64,000 nt of DNA from Pelobates cultripes (GCA_933207985.1 OW240915.1:111492069-111556068); one strand, 5' to 3'; positions 43,201 to 56,574 are shown, counted from the stretch's first letter. Program-made: numbers and translations. The notes: generated from the sequence alone by a model not told the origin.

Positions 43201-45597
43201 CACACTAAATTCAGCTCAGTGAGCAGCAGACCTCTTCCATTAACATATACATTCAGATTATAGGATGCAGGCAGTTTTTCACCCCACATTTTGGGTTAAT
43301 AAACTGCATCCTATATTCTGAAAAATATGGTACTTTTTTCTCAAAGGGTGCTCAGTTATAAACTCTCAGCCTATCAGTAGACACCCAGCTCAGCTAACCC
43401 TTCCTAATACTGCACTGTAGAGAGGAATGGAACTTTGGCAGCAATGCCAAGTGTCGGAGCCACAACTTCAGGGTTGAAGTGTTACTAAATGGTTTAATCT
43501 CTGAGGAAAAGAAAGCACACAGGCACTCCTGATCTCATAGCAACTTAAATGAGATCACATTTGGGAGTTGGAGGATTCCTTTAACTGTTTGCCAGCTGTC
43601 TGCTTGTGCCATCAGCAGGGAAACAGTCTGGATTTTGAACATCTGGATTTGACTTTCAGCCATTCGGTAATATTTATGCGGGTTGAAATTTGATGGCATG
43701 TTAATTTGGGTGCTGAATCCCAATTTCTAGACATTATTAAATACTGTGATCAGTGTCTGGATTTTGGCATCTGGATGTTCAAGGAGTGAGAAAGCATGTG
43801 TATGTGTGTGCGTACAGGTATAAACAAACAGGGAAGGGAATAGGTATGTTTCTTTGTACATTACACTAATGACTAATGACACATCTTAATGAGCTACCCA
43901 TTATCCTTCATATTAAGCGTTAATGTGTTTGTGACTGTCAAACATGCAGAAGGAATAGATGACAAGGGTTTAACAACTCTTTGCCAAGCACAGCACTGCC
44001 CTTTATATACCTTTGTTTGCAGAAAAACTATTTTTTTAAAAGCACAGTGGCCAAAAAGTGCACATTCCCTTCCCTTGTTTAACTCAGTGTAACATGTCAG
44101 TACCACAGCAGTGACAGTCTCAGTGGGAGGAGATAGTGTTGGGTGCTTTTCTCACATCTTCATTTCTCTGCATTAGATGATGTGTGAAGTCGGGTGTAAG
44201 GGCTGCCACAGGCAGATACACAGGGAAAGCCAATAGTCAGCTTTGAAATATCTCATTTCACATTGGAAAAGGACTCACAAAAACGGAATACTAACTGGCA
44301 AAAAAAAAACATGACTGAGCCCAGCTGTAGGAAAGAGGGATTTAAAAAATGCCGAAGTGCCACTTTCAGCATTGATGGCTTTAGCTTTACAATAGGTAAG
44401 AACTTTTAACACTTTTAGTGCTGTTCTCCTGCTTAACACTTTGGTTCATGACAAATACCTGACAATTATCAAAGTGTGTATATATATATATATATATATA
44501 TATTTTATTTTTTATTTTGTTTTTTTAAACTTAATTTGTCAATGTTAAAATGTACAGTATATATGTCTTTAACCCATTCAGTCCTAATATGAGAAGTATA
44601 GCTGTCGACTTATCTTTTGGTATAACTAGAATGAATTCCAGTATTGGTAACATTGCAATAAAAAGCACATTAAACTATGTTATAGCTGCAGAGCCTCTTC
44701 TGAAACAGAACTTTAAGTCCCTGCATTCTTCATTACATGTTAAAAGCAGAGCAGTGAGTGGTGAGTGTCAGGTCTTTACAATGATATTAAGCTGCTGCAA
44801 AATAAATTAGTTCAACAAGTTGTCCTAGCCAAGAAGAACGGGATATTTATCTCTGCAATATACAAGCCTGCAGGGATAATATTTAAGATACCGATTATCT
44901 CATAACCTAAACCATAGAAAGATTTCCACTTTGTTATGACCAAATTCCATTTTGGCAGTCCCCAGGGTTTGATATTCTACAAAAGGTGAACTATGATCTC
45001 TCAGACACATTCAGGGTTATTCTCTAAACTCTGAATTTTTGCAAATCAAATCCAAACAGGAAAGCTGAGGGATAACTCATCTACAGTCACAAACTGGCTA
45101 GTTTTGCTTCAGTTAACAAATTTGGAATAATCTTGTTTTAGCTAGAAGCTGCACTTTATAGCAAATGAAGTGAAAGAGGATGTCTGCATATTTCTAAGTC
45201 CTGCCATGCCTTTCAGTGATAATATTGGCCACTCAGATGCTGCAGGTGATTGCCTAGAACAGGTGTGGCTGCCAGGTAGCTCTCTAACAGTTGTAGAAAT
45301 GCAGTTGATGCCTGTTTGAAGAAAAAAGTATTGTGGGAGTTGTAGCTTCACAATAACTGGAGAGGGGTCTGGTCCCTCTCCTTGTACATTCATGGAGTTT
45401 TCAAAAATGATGTCATTAATCTGACGTCAAATAACACCTCATTCTCCTTGCCATTAGTCAGTTATTTTAGCATCTGCAGGAGCCGGAACATTTCAATTAC
45501 ACTTTTACCCATCTCTTTCAATAGTCACTCATTCAAATCTCCATTCCTGTTGTGTGCCAGCTATTGATTTCCAACTTGGCAGGGATGTCCTCTCTGA
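43201..45597. other. Unassigned sequence
   Basis: No gene or repeat recognised apart from an (AT)n tract at about 44478-44503. Some short open frames have no recognisable domains. Confidence 0.45.
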
Positions 45598-45677
45598 TTA
45601 ACCCCTTAAGGACACATGGCATGTGTGACATGTCATGATTCCATTTTATTCCAGAAGTTTGGTCCTTAAGGGGTTAA
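45598..45677. mobile_element. 80-bp palindromic MITE
   Basis: TTAACCCCTTAAGGAC at the start and GTCCTTAAGGGGTTAA at the end are exact inverted repeats including TTAA boundaries, enclosing GACATGTCATGATTCC and ATTTTATTCCAG. A very abundant short frog repeat. Confidence 0.85.
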
Positions 45678-48239
45678 AGATGATCCAGGTTAAAGTTTCC
45701 TTACAAAGGGAAAGTGTTTCCACCTGTTCTACAGCTCCTAGGTGATGCATATTTGATGAATTAATATGTTGGCATTATCCGTTAGATCTAATTATGAGCA
45801 GAAATCTTGTTCTGATTTCAGACTGATTGTTATCAGGGGCCAAATAATAATAAAAAATATGTATGTGAAATCTTCAGATTTGCAGAAAAAATCCATAGAA
45901 CCCGCAGGGTGACTCCTCACCATTTACTTTTTTGCATCACTTGTTAGAACTCTTTGAATAGAACACTTTGACGAATCATGAGTATCTATAAGCTCTATAT
46001 TTGGGACCCCTGCATGGAAGTATGGTGTGCATAACAAAACATACAAATGCAATATATAGCAAAATAAAAAACAAACCTTAAAATACAATTGATGTGTATA
46101 CGATATGTGTAAATTTGTGTAATGCTGCAGAGACAGCAATATTATGGAAAAGGGAAACAATTTTATATAAAAATGAAGAATTTCAATTATATCCTCATAA
46201 CTGATCTTGTTCTACAGTGCAGCCCCCACAACACTCTTTTGTAGATAGAATTGAATATGTTGTTTAGTAACTAAACATCTAAGAATAAAAAAAAAACTAT
46301 AACATTATATGTATTCTGTATTCAACATGACTCCTAGCTCAATGGAGGCTGGGACTGTCTGCTAAAATGCCATCCCACTACTGGTAGAATGTCATCCATC
46401 CAAATGGTAGCTGCCTTTCGTGAAGGGAAAAGCCGGGGAATAAAAACATAGTACGCATAATTTCAAAACTTAATAGGAAATAAAAGAAATGTGAAACATT
46501 ATATCATATGCTTCTCTAGAATTTTAAAATAAATAAAACTCTGTATACATACTTCTTTACTGTAACTGTACTTCTACTTTTATAGTAAGAAGTGTGGGAA
46601 CTCAGTAAGGGGATTGGAATTCCCATGAGTTCCACTGCAACACAGCCCTGCTTGTTATACTTTTGTAAAGGTGTCATCTCAACTGCTTAGAGATACAGCT
46701 GATTGTGGCATTTTGCATTGCATGAGTCAATGGATCAAATTTATATTCAGGATAAGGCGTAATTGATTTTATCCAATGAATAAATACATTTTTTTTTTTA
46801 TTGCTTTTAACACAGGATCTAAAGAAAATTATATATTCTGTGTGTAATATATGTATAATGAATGATGTTGAAAATGTCTTGGCTATGTAGCTGTAGGGAG
46901 AATGGTTAAATTAATTACCAGGATTATACATTTCTTAATGTTCTATTCAATTGTACTTGCTCTAGATCTAGTGCTTTCAGAACAAAACCAGAAATCTTTC
47001 ATGGTCCGAACTAATGAAATTTAATGCTCTGCTTTCTACAGCCAGTCATGCTGCAACTGGGATCAATGTAAAAATGCACAAAGATGTTGTTAAAATGGAA
47101 CATTAAATACCAGTATGCCTTTAAAGCATTCTCTTTGCCTAAAAGCCTACAGGATGTTTTGTCAGTAAGGTTACAAGAGGTTTCTGCCAAGGTTTTGATG
47201 TACTCCTCTGTACACTCACACTGCATTTAACAGTAGGTTTGGTTGTGACAGGCAATATGTAATAATAAGTTGAATGTTATCTTTAAACATGATAATGCCA
47301 AAGAGCCTCCGGGTATAAAGGACATGTCTCTTTAATGCCAGGCAACAATGACAGCTGCTGTATTTCTATGTAATATCTACAATTTGTTGGTTGCTTTCCC
47401 CTCAAGTATAAGAGTTATATAAGTTATATTTAGATAACTGGTCTCTGTGTTATTTCAATGATTAGATCATGTTTTAGAACACTGTACTGCATGGGTAGTG
47501 ATATCATCAGTGCTATTATTCCCTGTAGTGAAATGAAAATAATGCACAGATCACTTTCACACAACCTCGGCCAGCTAAACCACTAATAAGCCAGCTCAGA
47601 AGCTGAAGAAACAAGAACAACTCACACAAGAAAATACCTTTACAACATATTCAGACCCGAAAAATCATTCTGTGAAATAAGGTAATAGTAATAAATCATT
47701 TTTAGAAACCGAGGAAACTCTTAACCCCTACCCTCTTGGACACTAGCCAAATACACTACTTTAGCACTAACTCTTAATTCTTATACTACCCTAACACAGA
47801 CCCTAACCCTAACTTAAACTCTCACACACTGTCCCTATTATTTCTTATATGTCATGCAATATAAGAAATAAAAAGGCAAAGTGTGTGAATGCAGGGTAAA
47901 AAATGAACTGTCAGAGTTTTGGAGACATTAAAAAATCGAATCGACTTGAGTTAAAAATGTAGTTGTCCTGGAGAAATTTCCCATTTGGGTTATTTTTCCA
48001 TTTGGGTTATTTTTGCCTAAATTTTACATTGCTCTGATGGATTCCTAATAATTCACTGCTTGAAGAGTTTGTCCTACAGGTATGGCCAAACTATACTGTC
48101 TGAGATTTATGGAATTACAGTTTATCAAATTAGAACCATTAATTCTTGCATTAGCCAACACAATAGATTTTCATAACTGGGGAAATAAATGGAGAATATT
48201 TGTTGCATGCCAAAGTGTTAATAGAGGAGTTAAACACTC
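45678..48239. other. Unassigned AT-rich sequence
   Basis: No recognisable coding or repeat structure; a short CCCTAACCCTAAC stretch near 47800 is too small to be telomeric. Confidence 0.45.
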
Positions 48240-48990
48240 TACGTATGCACTTTGGTTCAGTTCATTCGGCCTAAATTCAGCTATGCTTTTGACTTTGGTT
48301 CATTTTATTTGACAATGCTACGTATTCACTATGGTTTATTATATTACCTGATGTTCGGTCATATTACATAGTCATTGCTGTTCAGTACATTTGGCCTAAG
48401 TTTGGCTATGCTACATCTGCACTGTGGTCCAGTACAGTTGGCCCTTGCTTGGCCGCTCTTCATATTCCCTGTAGTTTAGTACATTCCGCTATGCTACATT
48501 TTCAATCTGGATCAGTACATGCGGCCAACATTTGGCTGCACTGTATTTTCACTTTGATTTAGTACGTTCAGCCTATGTTTGGCTACGCTACATTTTCAGT
48601 CTGGGTCGATACATTCGGCCTACATTTGGCTGCACTATATTTTTTACTTTGGTTCAGTACATTCAGAATATTATTGGCTATGCTACATTTTCACTTTAGT
48701 TCAGTACATTCAGCCTACGTTTGTCTAAGCTGCATTTTCAATCTGGGTCAGTACATTCGGCCTACATTTGGCTGCACTATATTTTCACTTTGTTTCCGTA
48801 CATTCGGTCTATGTTCGGCCACCCTACATTTTCAATTTGGGTCAGTACATTCAGCCTATCATCAGCTACGCTACATTTTCCCTTTGGTTCAGTTCATTCG
48901 GCCTGCATTGGGCCACACCACGCCACGCCACGCCACGCCATATTTATACTTTAGTTCAGCACATTTGGTTCTTGTTCAGCCAGGCTACTT
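48240..48990. repeat. Minisatellite, period 47-49 bp, about 14 units
   Basis: CAGTACATTCGGCCTACATT (or variants) recurs near 48251, 48385, 48434, 48512, 48561, 48608, 48657, 48703, 48750, 48798, 48844, 48891 and 48957. Each copy is followed by TGGCTACGCTACATTTTCAC-like sequence. Stop-free stretches in all three plus-strand frames are by-products of the repeat. There is a (CGCCA)n patch near 48920. Confidence 0.92.
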
Positions 48991-51700
48991 GTCATTAGTC
49001 ATTTGCATATCATTTGTTATAATATCAGTTATTTTTCAGGTAGTTTTACACAATTGTTCTACACTGCATCCCTAGATGTAATTTATACTAAGTGTCCTAC
49101 TTGTACTTTTATGAATTGTTCATTGACTACAAACTAAACATCTCACCTAATATTATTTGATGTTATCCAACTTATGTATCATCTACTTTATCATATACTA
49201 TGCACTTTTTGTCTAATGTCACAAAGTTGCCAGAAATTAACCATTGCAATATCTACAGTTCCAACACTGGAACTCCTATATTTCTCAACCTAACATATTA
49301 GGTTTTTATTTGACTTCATAGTTGAGCAAATGTCATTTTCAAACGTTTAGCAGGAGGTTGAGATCCCCAATTAATTTTTATTATTTTTAAGAAGCTCCCT
49401 ATGACACTTCAACTACATTGGGTGTTTGTGACTATCAATAACTCCTTGCTAAGTTACATCTTAAGTTCATTACTAACTCCTATGCTTTTGGACTGCAGTT
49501 TAAGCTTCTACTCTATGTTTTAAGACAATAAAGCGACACGATAGTCTTATGCACATGGCACATTTTATCTCTTGCATCATCCTGGTGTTTATATGCACAA
49601 TATTAAGTTTTGTGGCTGTGGACCTCTGTGGCCTGCTGGGACTTGCTGCACATTACTGGGAGATTTTTCAACTGTAAAGATTTGCCAGACTGGCAGTTAT
49701 ACTCCAGGCTGCTGGTGAGGTTTTCAGCTGGGGAACACTGCCATAGTTGAGGTCACTGCTTATTTCTGTGGGTTACTATAGGGAACAAAGTAACTTTGAA
49801 CCACAGCAGGGCAATGATACAAACTTATGAGCCCTTTTTAAAGTTTGGCTCTTTAATTTGATAGCCACGCCCCCAAGACATTCAAATTCAAACGTTTTGG
49901 TGGGCTGTGACGTAATTTATGTCATGCTGTAGGCGCGCATAAAAAGGGGTGGAGTCACAACAGCCGGCATTGGGACCACTGTGTAGGAGTTAAGGAGGCT
50001 GAGGATGATCCTACCCCCTTTTGAAGGAGATCCCCAGGCTGAGTCCCAGCCTGACAAACCACCGGTATCCTGACAGACAACCGCTTGCTCTACAGAATAT
50101 CACATTTAGCTTGACTGGATTTTAGGCTACTTTAGTTGGCCCTAGATAGTATTTCAGCTTCTCGTGCAATTAGATAGCTGTCATGCAAGACCAACTCCCA
50201 TCCGCAACCACAGAGGTATTTTGTCCCTGTGCCCAAATCATAATTAGTGTCTTGTATTGCCACCCTCTTGGTAAAACAGTTAGGGCCTAACCTGTTCTGG
50301 CCAATCTGTCTTGAATCTATTTACTGTCACTGAGAGGCCAACACCCTGCCACAATGCTCGCTGGCATACTTACCAACTGCTTAACTCAAAGATAGAGCCA
50401 CTTATTGGCAGCTAGTTAGGCCTCCCAAGTCACCAATTTTAGCTTAACTGTTTCACTACTTGGCATAAGACTGGTCAGCCGGTACCTAGGTGTTTGTCCC
50501 AGGTAACCATAGAGGGGCTCATTAAAACCTTTTCTGTATAGCGATTGTCTTCTGTTTCAGGTGTGTTTATAACTTCTGCTACAACACTTGGAATGACAGA
50601 GTGAAGGAGACAAAGAAAAGGGGATTAGGAGTTGATAAGCATTGGGGCAATTTTGGATTATGCACCGCGATACAAACCATTGGGAAGGTATAGTATTTCA
50701 TTAGAGCAGCTAGTTAGGAGCAGTACTTTTACACAATACATTAGCTTACAACTGGGATGCCATATATTTTTTTGCTTAATTTTGACAATGAATTACATTG
50801 TTTAGTCCTTAATGCTTATCTTTATAGCAATTTAGGAAGTTTTTGGCAATATCTAACACTTGCTGAATCAGTCAAGGTAGAAGCAGACCTAATAAAAGGG
50901 CCTCCTTGTTAATTTATTTTTGTTCTGACATTAGCGGGTATTAAAAATGTTTGCCCTCTTTTTCAGGCCTACTTGTTCATTGGTTTCAGAAAACCACAAA
51001 ATAGTTTTGCTTGCTCATACTTTGATTTTACAAATACTCCAAATTTCAACAGAAGTAACAGGACCTATTCTCTGCTTGAAAGCCTGCCCACCCCACCTTT
51101 CAAGTAGACAAAGGTCCTGTGACTTCCTGGTTAGTTAAGCTCAGTCGAGCTAAACTCAAAATGCAGGGAACTGCCCAGAGAACATACCATTCACAGTTTC
51201 TCACTGAGCTGCATTGGCATGTCTGAGTTCAGACAAAAATCTACAGTTTTTGCAAGCTGTTTTTAGATGTACCCCAATGTAAACAAAATTCATATTTTCA
51301 TGCATGTAAAAAGGTAAATCTATACAAACATAAAACAAGAAACCAAATAGTGTAATACATTTAAAAAAATGCAAAATAAAAAGGAGGTTCAAGGTTAAAC
51401 TCACAAATTCATATAAGTAAAAGGGCCCATCAGATGTCCCAGTAATGCCCTCTGTTCTTTAGTGGTGAACTGTATCTTCATGCATATAAAGGAAATAGAA
51501 AACAGCCATAGTGCAACATTGTAATTAAAATAAATTCACTGCTTTATTATGCTAAACTAAGGGGCATCTAAAATATGCAGCATACAAAAATCAATTACAA
51601 CACAAACCCTTATAAAGCCTGTAAAGGCACCCCGGGCATAAAAGGGGTTAAAAGCCACTTAGTAGATATTCCCCTTCCAGATATATAGGCAGCTACCAAA
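48991..51700. other. Largely unassigned sequence
   Basis: No coding domain found. A promoter-like cluster lies at 49865-49946 (listed separately). Near 49527 AATAAAGCGACACGATAGTC resembles a mutated T2 MITE end. Confidence 0.4.
49865..49946 (+). promoter_or_regulatory. Candidate core promoter (host or LTR)
   Basis: Within 80 bp are a CCACGCCCCC GC-box-like element, the near-palindrome TGACGTAATTTATGTCA (two CRE-like half sites), and a TATA-like CATAAAAAG at 49938-49946, followed by GGGGTGGAGTCACAACAGCC. This could be a real first-exon promoter or the promoter of a degraded LTR element. No open frame follows that I can assign. Confidence 0.4.
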
Positions 51701-51714
51701 GACCCCAATCCGCT

Positions 51715-52420
51715 GAACATGAAGAACCATACGAATACTCCAAACCATACGAATGCTCCAAACAGTCGAACAGGAAAAACCATACGAATTGGTTTACACT
51801 ACAGACAGCCAAATAGTAAAACCATACGAATAACCCCCCCCAAGTACGAGACAAGGCTTCGTATTGAGGGTCAGCAGGTAATCTGTTTAATGGAAGCAAG
51901 CACTCACAATTTATACAATTCCTCATGCCAGAGGCACACCCCCTGGACCTGATGGTACACAGGCACACAAAGGACACAAACCAATCAAAACAATACAACA
52001 ATGTCTGACACTCATTACAGCAAAATCCTCCCCTCTGCCTGTGATATAGTTACTGAACACAATGGGCTAACGTAATTATCACAGGCAGGAAAATATACAG
52101 TTTTACACAATATTCATAACTTTAAAATTATACATCACATTCACATAGAAAACGTCAAAATCATACAAATTGGTTCAGTAGTTCAAAAGTTATATGGAAG
52201 TCCTTTGTGACTACAAGCATGGCTTTCCAGCCCAAACCAGTTCCACAGAGTAAGGCTGTGCAGCCGATCTATCTTCTCCTCTATCATGGAGATAATTGGC
52301 TTAACTGGGTGTGGTAAGCCAATTATCTCCAGGTACAGAAAATATCTCCATTCACAACAGCAGCAAAAATACACAAAAATACATAATTCCCATTACACTG
52401 AACAGAGCCCCCACATTCAA
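51715..52420 (-). mobile_element. Probable endogenous retrovirus-like LTR (solo, minus orientation)
   Basis: On the minus strand a U3-like region carries the 17-bp-arm hairpin (52287-52331) and CACAGGCAGAGGGGAGG. Then TGTATAAATTGTGAGTGCTT (TATA-like), ATTAAACAGATTACC (polyadenylation-like), CTTGTCTCGTACTTGGGGGG and a U5-like region with repeated TTCGTATGG words follow. No gag, pol or env sequence is present here. A relative of the hairpin lies in opposite orientation at 57.1 kb. Boundaries are approximate. Confidence 0.5.
52287..52331. repeat. Perfect 17-bp-arm hairpin in LTR-like region
   Basis: TGGAGATAATTGGCTTA and TAAGCCAATTATCTCCA enclose an 11-nt loop. Compare the hairpin at 57120-57162. 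Confidence 0.95.
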
Positions 52421-52809
52421 CCTATCCCCAGATAGCTTGGATCTGAGCGCTCAATATATCCGAACAGAGCTCAGATCCCACAAACACAGTCAAATCGCCA
52501 TGAGGTTAAAGTTTAGCACGGGCTGATGAGAGGTTGAGGAGGGACAAAGCAGCCAGTTTCATTTAAAGGGCCAGAACAGTCTTTTAAACACCAATACGTC
52601 CAAATAGTGTTTTTAACTGGCAAAGTCTCCCAGGGACCATAGTCACATGGCAAGAGGCTGGCAATTAGTCTTCTCCAGTGGCGAGGTTAGTTTCACCACA
52701 AAGCCCTTAGATTGATCATGTGCCCTTTACCCTCCAATCCTGGATTCTGTTGTCCAGGTGTCATCTTTAAAAATCGCTCCAAAATTCCATCTGGAACCTA
52801 GATTTTTTT

Positions 52810-53060
52810 CAATGGAGCGCATCTGCGTTCCACCACTGCCACCTTCTACGTCTGGCTCCCTTCGGACGCAATGCGTCCCTCTCCACAGACTTGTTGTACT
52901 CCGTGGAACGTACATGCGCTCCACCGATGTCTCTTCCAATGTCCGACTCCCATCGAATATGATATGCCACTCTTCTCAATGTGTTGTGTCCTGTGGAACA
53001 CACATGCGTTCCACCAATACTACTTCCCCATTCTAGTTGGTGGAATGCTCCTGTGTTCCA
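52810..53060. repeat. About 89-bp tandem repeat, 2.6 units
   Basis: GGAACGTACATGCGCTCCAC, GGAACACACATGCGTTCCAC and GGAGCGCATCTGCGTTCCAC head successive diverged units that also share TCT..GTC(T/C)G(A/G)CTCCC(T/A)TCG. Low-grade open frames on both strands result. Confidence 0.65.
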
Positions 53061-54299
53061 CATACTGAGGAGGTCGAAAGGATAATGACAAATTTATTTT
53101 CCCATTTTTCCTGCTTTTTTCTTTTATGTTTGTGTAGATTTACCTTTTACACATTATATAGAGGATTTTGAAGCACCTTGTATTTCTACTATTATCAGTA
53201 CAAAATGGTAATTTACCTGTTTATTTTCCCGTTATTGTGTGTTTTACTTGTACTGTACAGTGGAGAGGAAGGTGTAATCTTACCTATTTTGTATATTTTC
53301 ATGCATACATCTTTTCATTTAGGGTATATCTAATAAATGGTGATTTATTTAAATATTTGGGTATTAGAGTGTCCCTTTAAGGAGTTATGCTTTGACAAAA
53401 GTCTTGTTTTTAAGAGGTTTTAAAAAAAAAAAAAAAAAATGTTTTGGGGGGAAATGTTGAAGAAACAGGCGCTAAGTCTCCATAGAAACATATTGAGCAA
53501 TACTTTCAAACATGCTTTATACTTACAAAGTATTGTAAGATTTCAAAGTCTTTTACAGATAAATTTAACACATCACTGATCTAATTATTTGCCAATTATA
53601 TTTTCAACTTCGAAAGATGAAAAGCTGAACAGAACTTGCAGTTGAACTTGTGACCTTCATGTCAAAGACACTTTTAAGAAACAGACTAGAGACAGTTTAA
53701 CGTTTAAGGAGAATTATTGTATTATTATGCAGCGTTTTCTCTAAAACAAAAAGAAATCCTTAGATTAATCACGTTTCATGGTTTTCACAGAAACATGTAT
53801 TGCAGGTTTCTTTTGTTACATAATGCTCACAGTGACAACAAATAATGATAACTTAATCACCAAACTGCAAATGTGAAGACAAAACTGATATGTTGCAAAA
53901 CTGAGTTGAAAATTCCTAGAAAGGGAAGAAGGTATTTGCCCTATACTGGGCAGATTAGCCCAGCGCTCTTAGTTTATCCCAATCCAGACTGGACAATATT
54001 AGGATTGATAATGCAAGAATACCTTTAGGAAGAGATATGTCACACCATTCCTGGGCTTGAGAAGGCTTTTTTCACACCTGAATCATTGTGGTTGTGTTAC
54101 TAAATAAATCGCCTTTGTATGGTAGTCTGTATTTTCAACATTGTACTTCAATTGTGCGTGTGGCTGCTCTTGACTCTCTAGACAACCTAGACAATGTAAG
54201 TTAGCTATTGTGGTTATGTTACTTATAGTGCCCTTTTCAGCCCTAGTGAAAAGAGCAATCAAATACTGTAAGCAAATCAAACATACAAGCAATTTTTTC
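53061..54299. other. Unassigned sequence
   Basis: Contains a poly(A) run at about 53421-53439 and GTGTCCCTTTAAGG near 53371, possibly one end of a decayed MITE. No gene seen. Confidence 0.4.
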
Positions 54300-54558
54300 T
54301 CATAGGGAAGCACTAATTCCAGTGCTTCCCTATGATCAGCATTCTATTATGCGAGTCAGACTCTGTTTTCAACACAGAAGTTCCTCTAGTGGCTTTTTGG
54401 GATACAGCGACTAGAAGCATGTTTTGCTCTGAAATCATAACATTGGCATATCTTCTAAACAGCAACACTTTAGATTGTATGGCTAAACCGCCATGGGCAC
54501 TGCACCAAGACCACTTCATCTGAATGAAGTGCCCTGGGTGCCTGTAGTGTCCCTTTGA
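54300..54558. mobile_element. T2-type MITE fragment with hairpin
   Basis: The right end reads CCCTGGGTGCCTGTAGTGTC then CCTTTGA, a T2-type terminus with a drifted TTAA. The left part has a perfect 15-bp-arm hairpin (54300-54335, TCATAGGGAAGCACT). The left terminus is not found. Confidence 0.6.
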
Positions 54559-54581
54559 AACTTTTGATACTGATGTAATTC

Positions 54582-55027
54582 TTAAAGGAACCATAAGCAC
54601 TACAGTCTTGTAAAGTGTTTATGGTACCCTGAGTGCCTTTACACCCTCCCAAGGTAAGTAGTCAAACCATTTGAGAGCAGTTTGACAACATACCTTGGAC
54701 CACCATGCCACAGCTACCTCCTGTGGAGCACGAAGCTGCTGCAAAGTGCTTACGTTAGCTCCACTGAGCTGAACCCTGCTTTGAAGTTCTGACTCTTAGA
54801 TTAAAAGCATCAGCCAATGAACTTTTAAATGATCCAGCAGGTTTAGCTCAGCGCAGATGTTTAAGCTGCAGAGGAAGTGGCAGCAGGTGTCCAGAGAACA
54901 ACAGGTAAGTTGATAAACTATTCTCAAATTGTTTGACTACTTACCCTGGGAAGATGCTGTGGCACTAGTGACAATATAACCACTGCAGTGGGCTGTAGTG
55001 GTTGTAGTGCTTAGAGTGTTATTTTGA
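54582..55027. mobile_element. T2-type MITE (subfamily of 32917)
   Basis: TTAAAGGAACCATAAGCACT at 54582 and GTAGTGCTTAGAGTGTTATT near 55023 are inverted termini. The interior has AAGGTAAGTAGTCAAACCAT paired with TTTGACTACTTACCCTGGGA further right. Confidence 0.75.
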
Positions 55028-56120
55028 TAGCTGGTTTTCCTTCAGTTGTCTTTAAATATAGAAATCAGTCAGCAGCAAGGGGGATGATAATAAAAAGTCA
55101 AAAACAGGCCCTCTTGCAGAATTAATATGCCAGAGGCCAAACGGTTATAAATAAACAGCTACATTAAGAAAGTAGCAATTGAAAAGCAGCCGTTGTAAAT
55201 GGGTGGGTGAAGGTTAATACAACAATGGTGAAGGGGCTCCAGTGTCCATCCAATCCTCCATCCTAAAGAATGAGCCTGGCATTTACCAATAACCTAGTCC
55301 TTTATCTGAGCTCACAATTACTAAAAGTGTATGCACTTTGAACTATGTAGGTGAACATCCCTTCTAATAACTGGATCATGCTTAATTTAGTGCTTTAAGG
55401 TTTAATATATAATGCATACAGCCATTGTATCTCAATGGACAAGTGGAAGAATGATTTCTAATGCAGAGCTCCTGACTACTGTCCTACAAGTCAGTTTATG
55501 AAATTGCTAAAGTGCTAAAGCATTAAAATGTTTGTCTTGGTTTACAATAGTCAGCATGTGAACTTTTCATGATATGGTTTTCACAGCTGAGCAGTTACAC
55601 ATATACCCATGCTGACCATTTCTTATACCAAGGCTGGAGTGAGCTAAGCAGCTTGTCATTGGACTGGAGCAGTTGCAATTCATTGTCTAGCGTGCTTACT
55701 CATGCTCTAATGTAATGCAGTTTAATAGGTGACTCTGGATTTGGAAGATATGATGATAATGCTACCTGCCTGACTGCATAGTGCCAACTGCAAAAGTATT
55801 AGGATTCAGTAACATCATATGGCCATATTGTATTTTGATATATATTATTAATATATTATTAATAAAAACACCTGGCAAAACTAATGGGAATTTAGTTACA
55901 TTATATGATCATAAGCCTACAGCATGTTTTGGAAGATCCTATTCTAATGCCTGTTCTAATGAGATGAACCCACTTACTTGAGAAATCCATCCTCCAGGGG
56001 ATGTCACGGGGTGCCTCATTATAAAACCTTACCCAACCTTGCACTGCAGAGAATTGTAAATTGTCAAAACATGATACTTTCCTGATGCTAGTTGTCGATT
56101 TGGATTAACTTTGCTAATTA
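55028..56120. other. Unassigned sequence
   Basis: AT-rich, no recognisable gene or repeat. Confidence 0.4.
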
Positions 56121-56166
56121 GGGGGATACAAACAATATTCTCATCATAATATTGTTTGTATCCCCC
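56121..56166. repeat. Perfect 19-bp-arm hairpin
   Basis: GGGGGATACAAACAATATT and AATATTGTTTGTATCCCCC enclose 8 nt (CTCATCAT). It lies at the left edge of the L1-like segment. Confidence 0.95.
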
Positions 56167-56321
56167 GCGCTGTGCTTTCCCAACCACTCCCCACCTACTT
56201 ACGAAGGGGCAGGCCTCGTCTGGGAGACCCACAATGCACACACCTCCGCCTCCCCCCCTACTTCTACACTACACACACATACTCACTGTTGCCTCACGGG
56301 TGAACACTCCCGATCTGGCTG

Positions 56322-56565
56322 ATGGCTTACCGACTGGCCACCTTCACTATCCTCTCCCTTAATTGTAAGGGACTTAATTACCCGGAACACAGAACGCATG
56401 TGCTGCGAGACCTCAGAACATGAGGAACGTCCGTAGCCTTCTTGCAACAGACTCACTTCCTCGGGAGCTTGGCCCTGATGCTACAAAATAGATTCTACCT
56501 CGACAATTATTTTAGCAAAAAACTTCAAGGAAAGCGGGACTAGCAATACTTCTAGCCGCTATGCT
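56322..56565 (+). pseudogene. L1-like ORF2 N-terminus (endonuclease start)
   Basis: The ATG at 56322 opens MAYRLATFTILSLNCKGLNY, then PEHRTHVLRDLR and a TGA stop. Beyond, after the stop and a frame change, VAFLQQTHFLG and NYFSKKLQGK follow. The ILSLN..GLN....R..VL..L and FLQ.TH pattern is the start of the L1/Tx1 apurinic-type endonuclease. Only the first 80 or so residues survive before unrelated sequence begins near 56570. Confidence 0.8.
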
Positions 56566-56574
56566 GCAATTTCA

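Noticed and set aside
47790..47830. Interstitial telomere-like CCCTAACCCTAAC
   Set aside because: Only about two units in a degenerate context; a chance occurrence is more likely.
48575..49075. 166-aa open frame
   Set aside because: Produced by a 47-49-bp minisatellite; overlapping open stretches occur in the other frames too.
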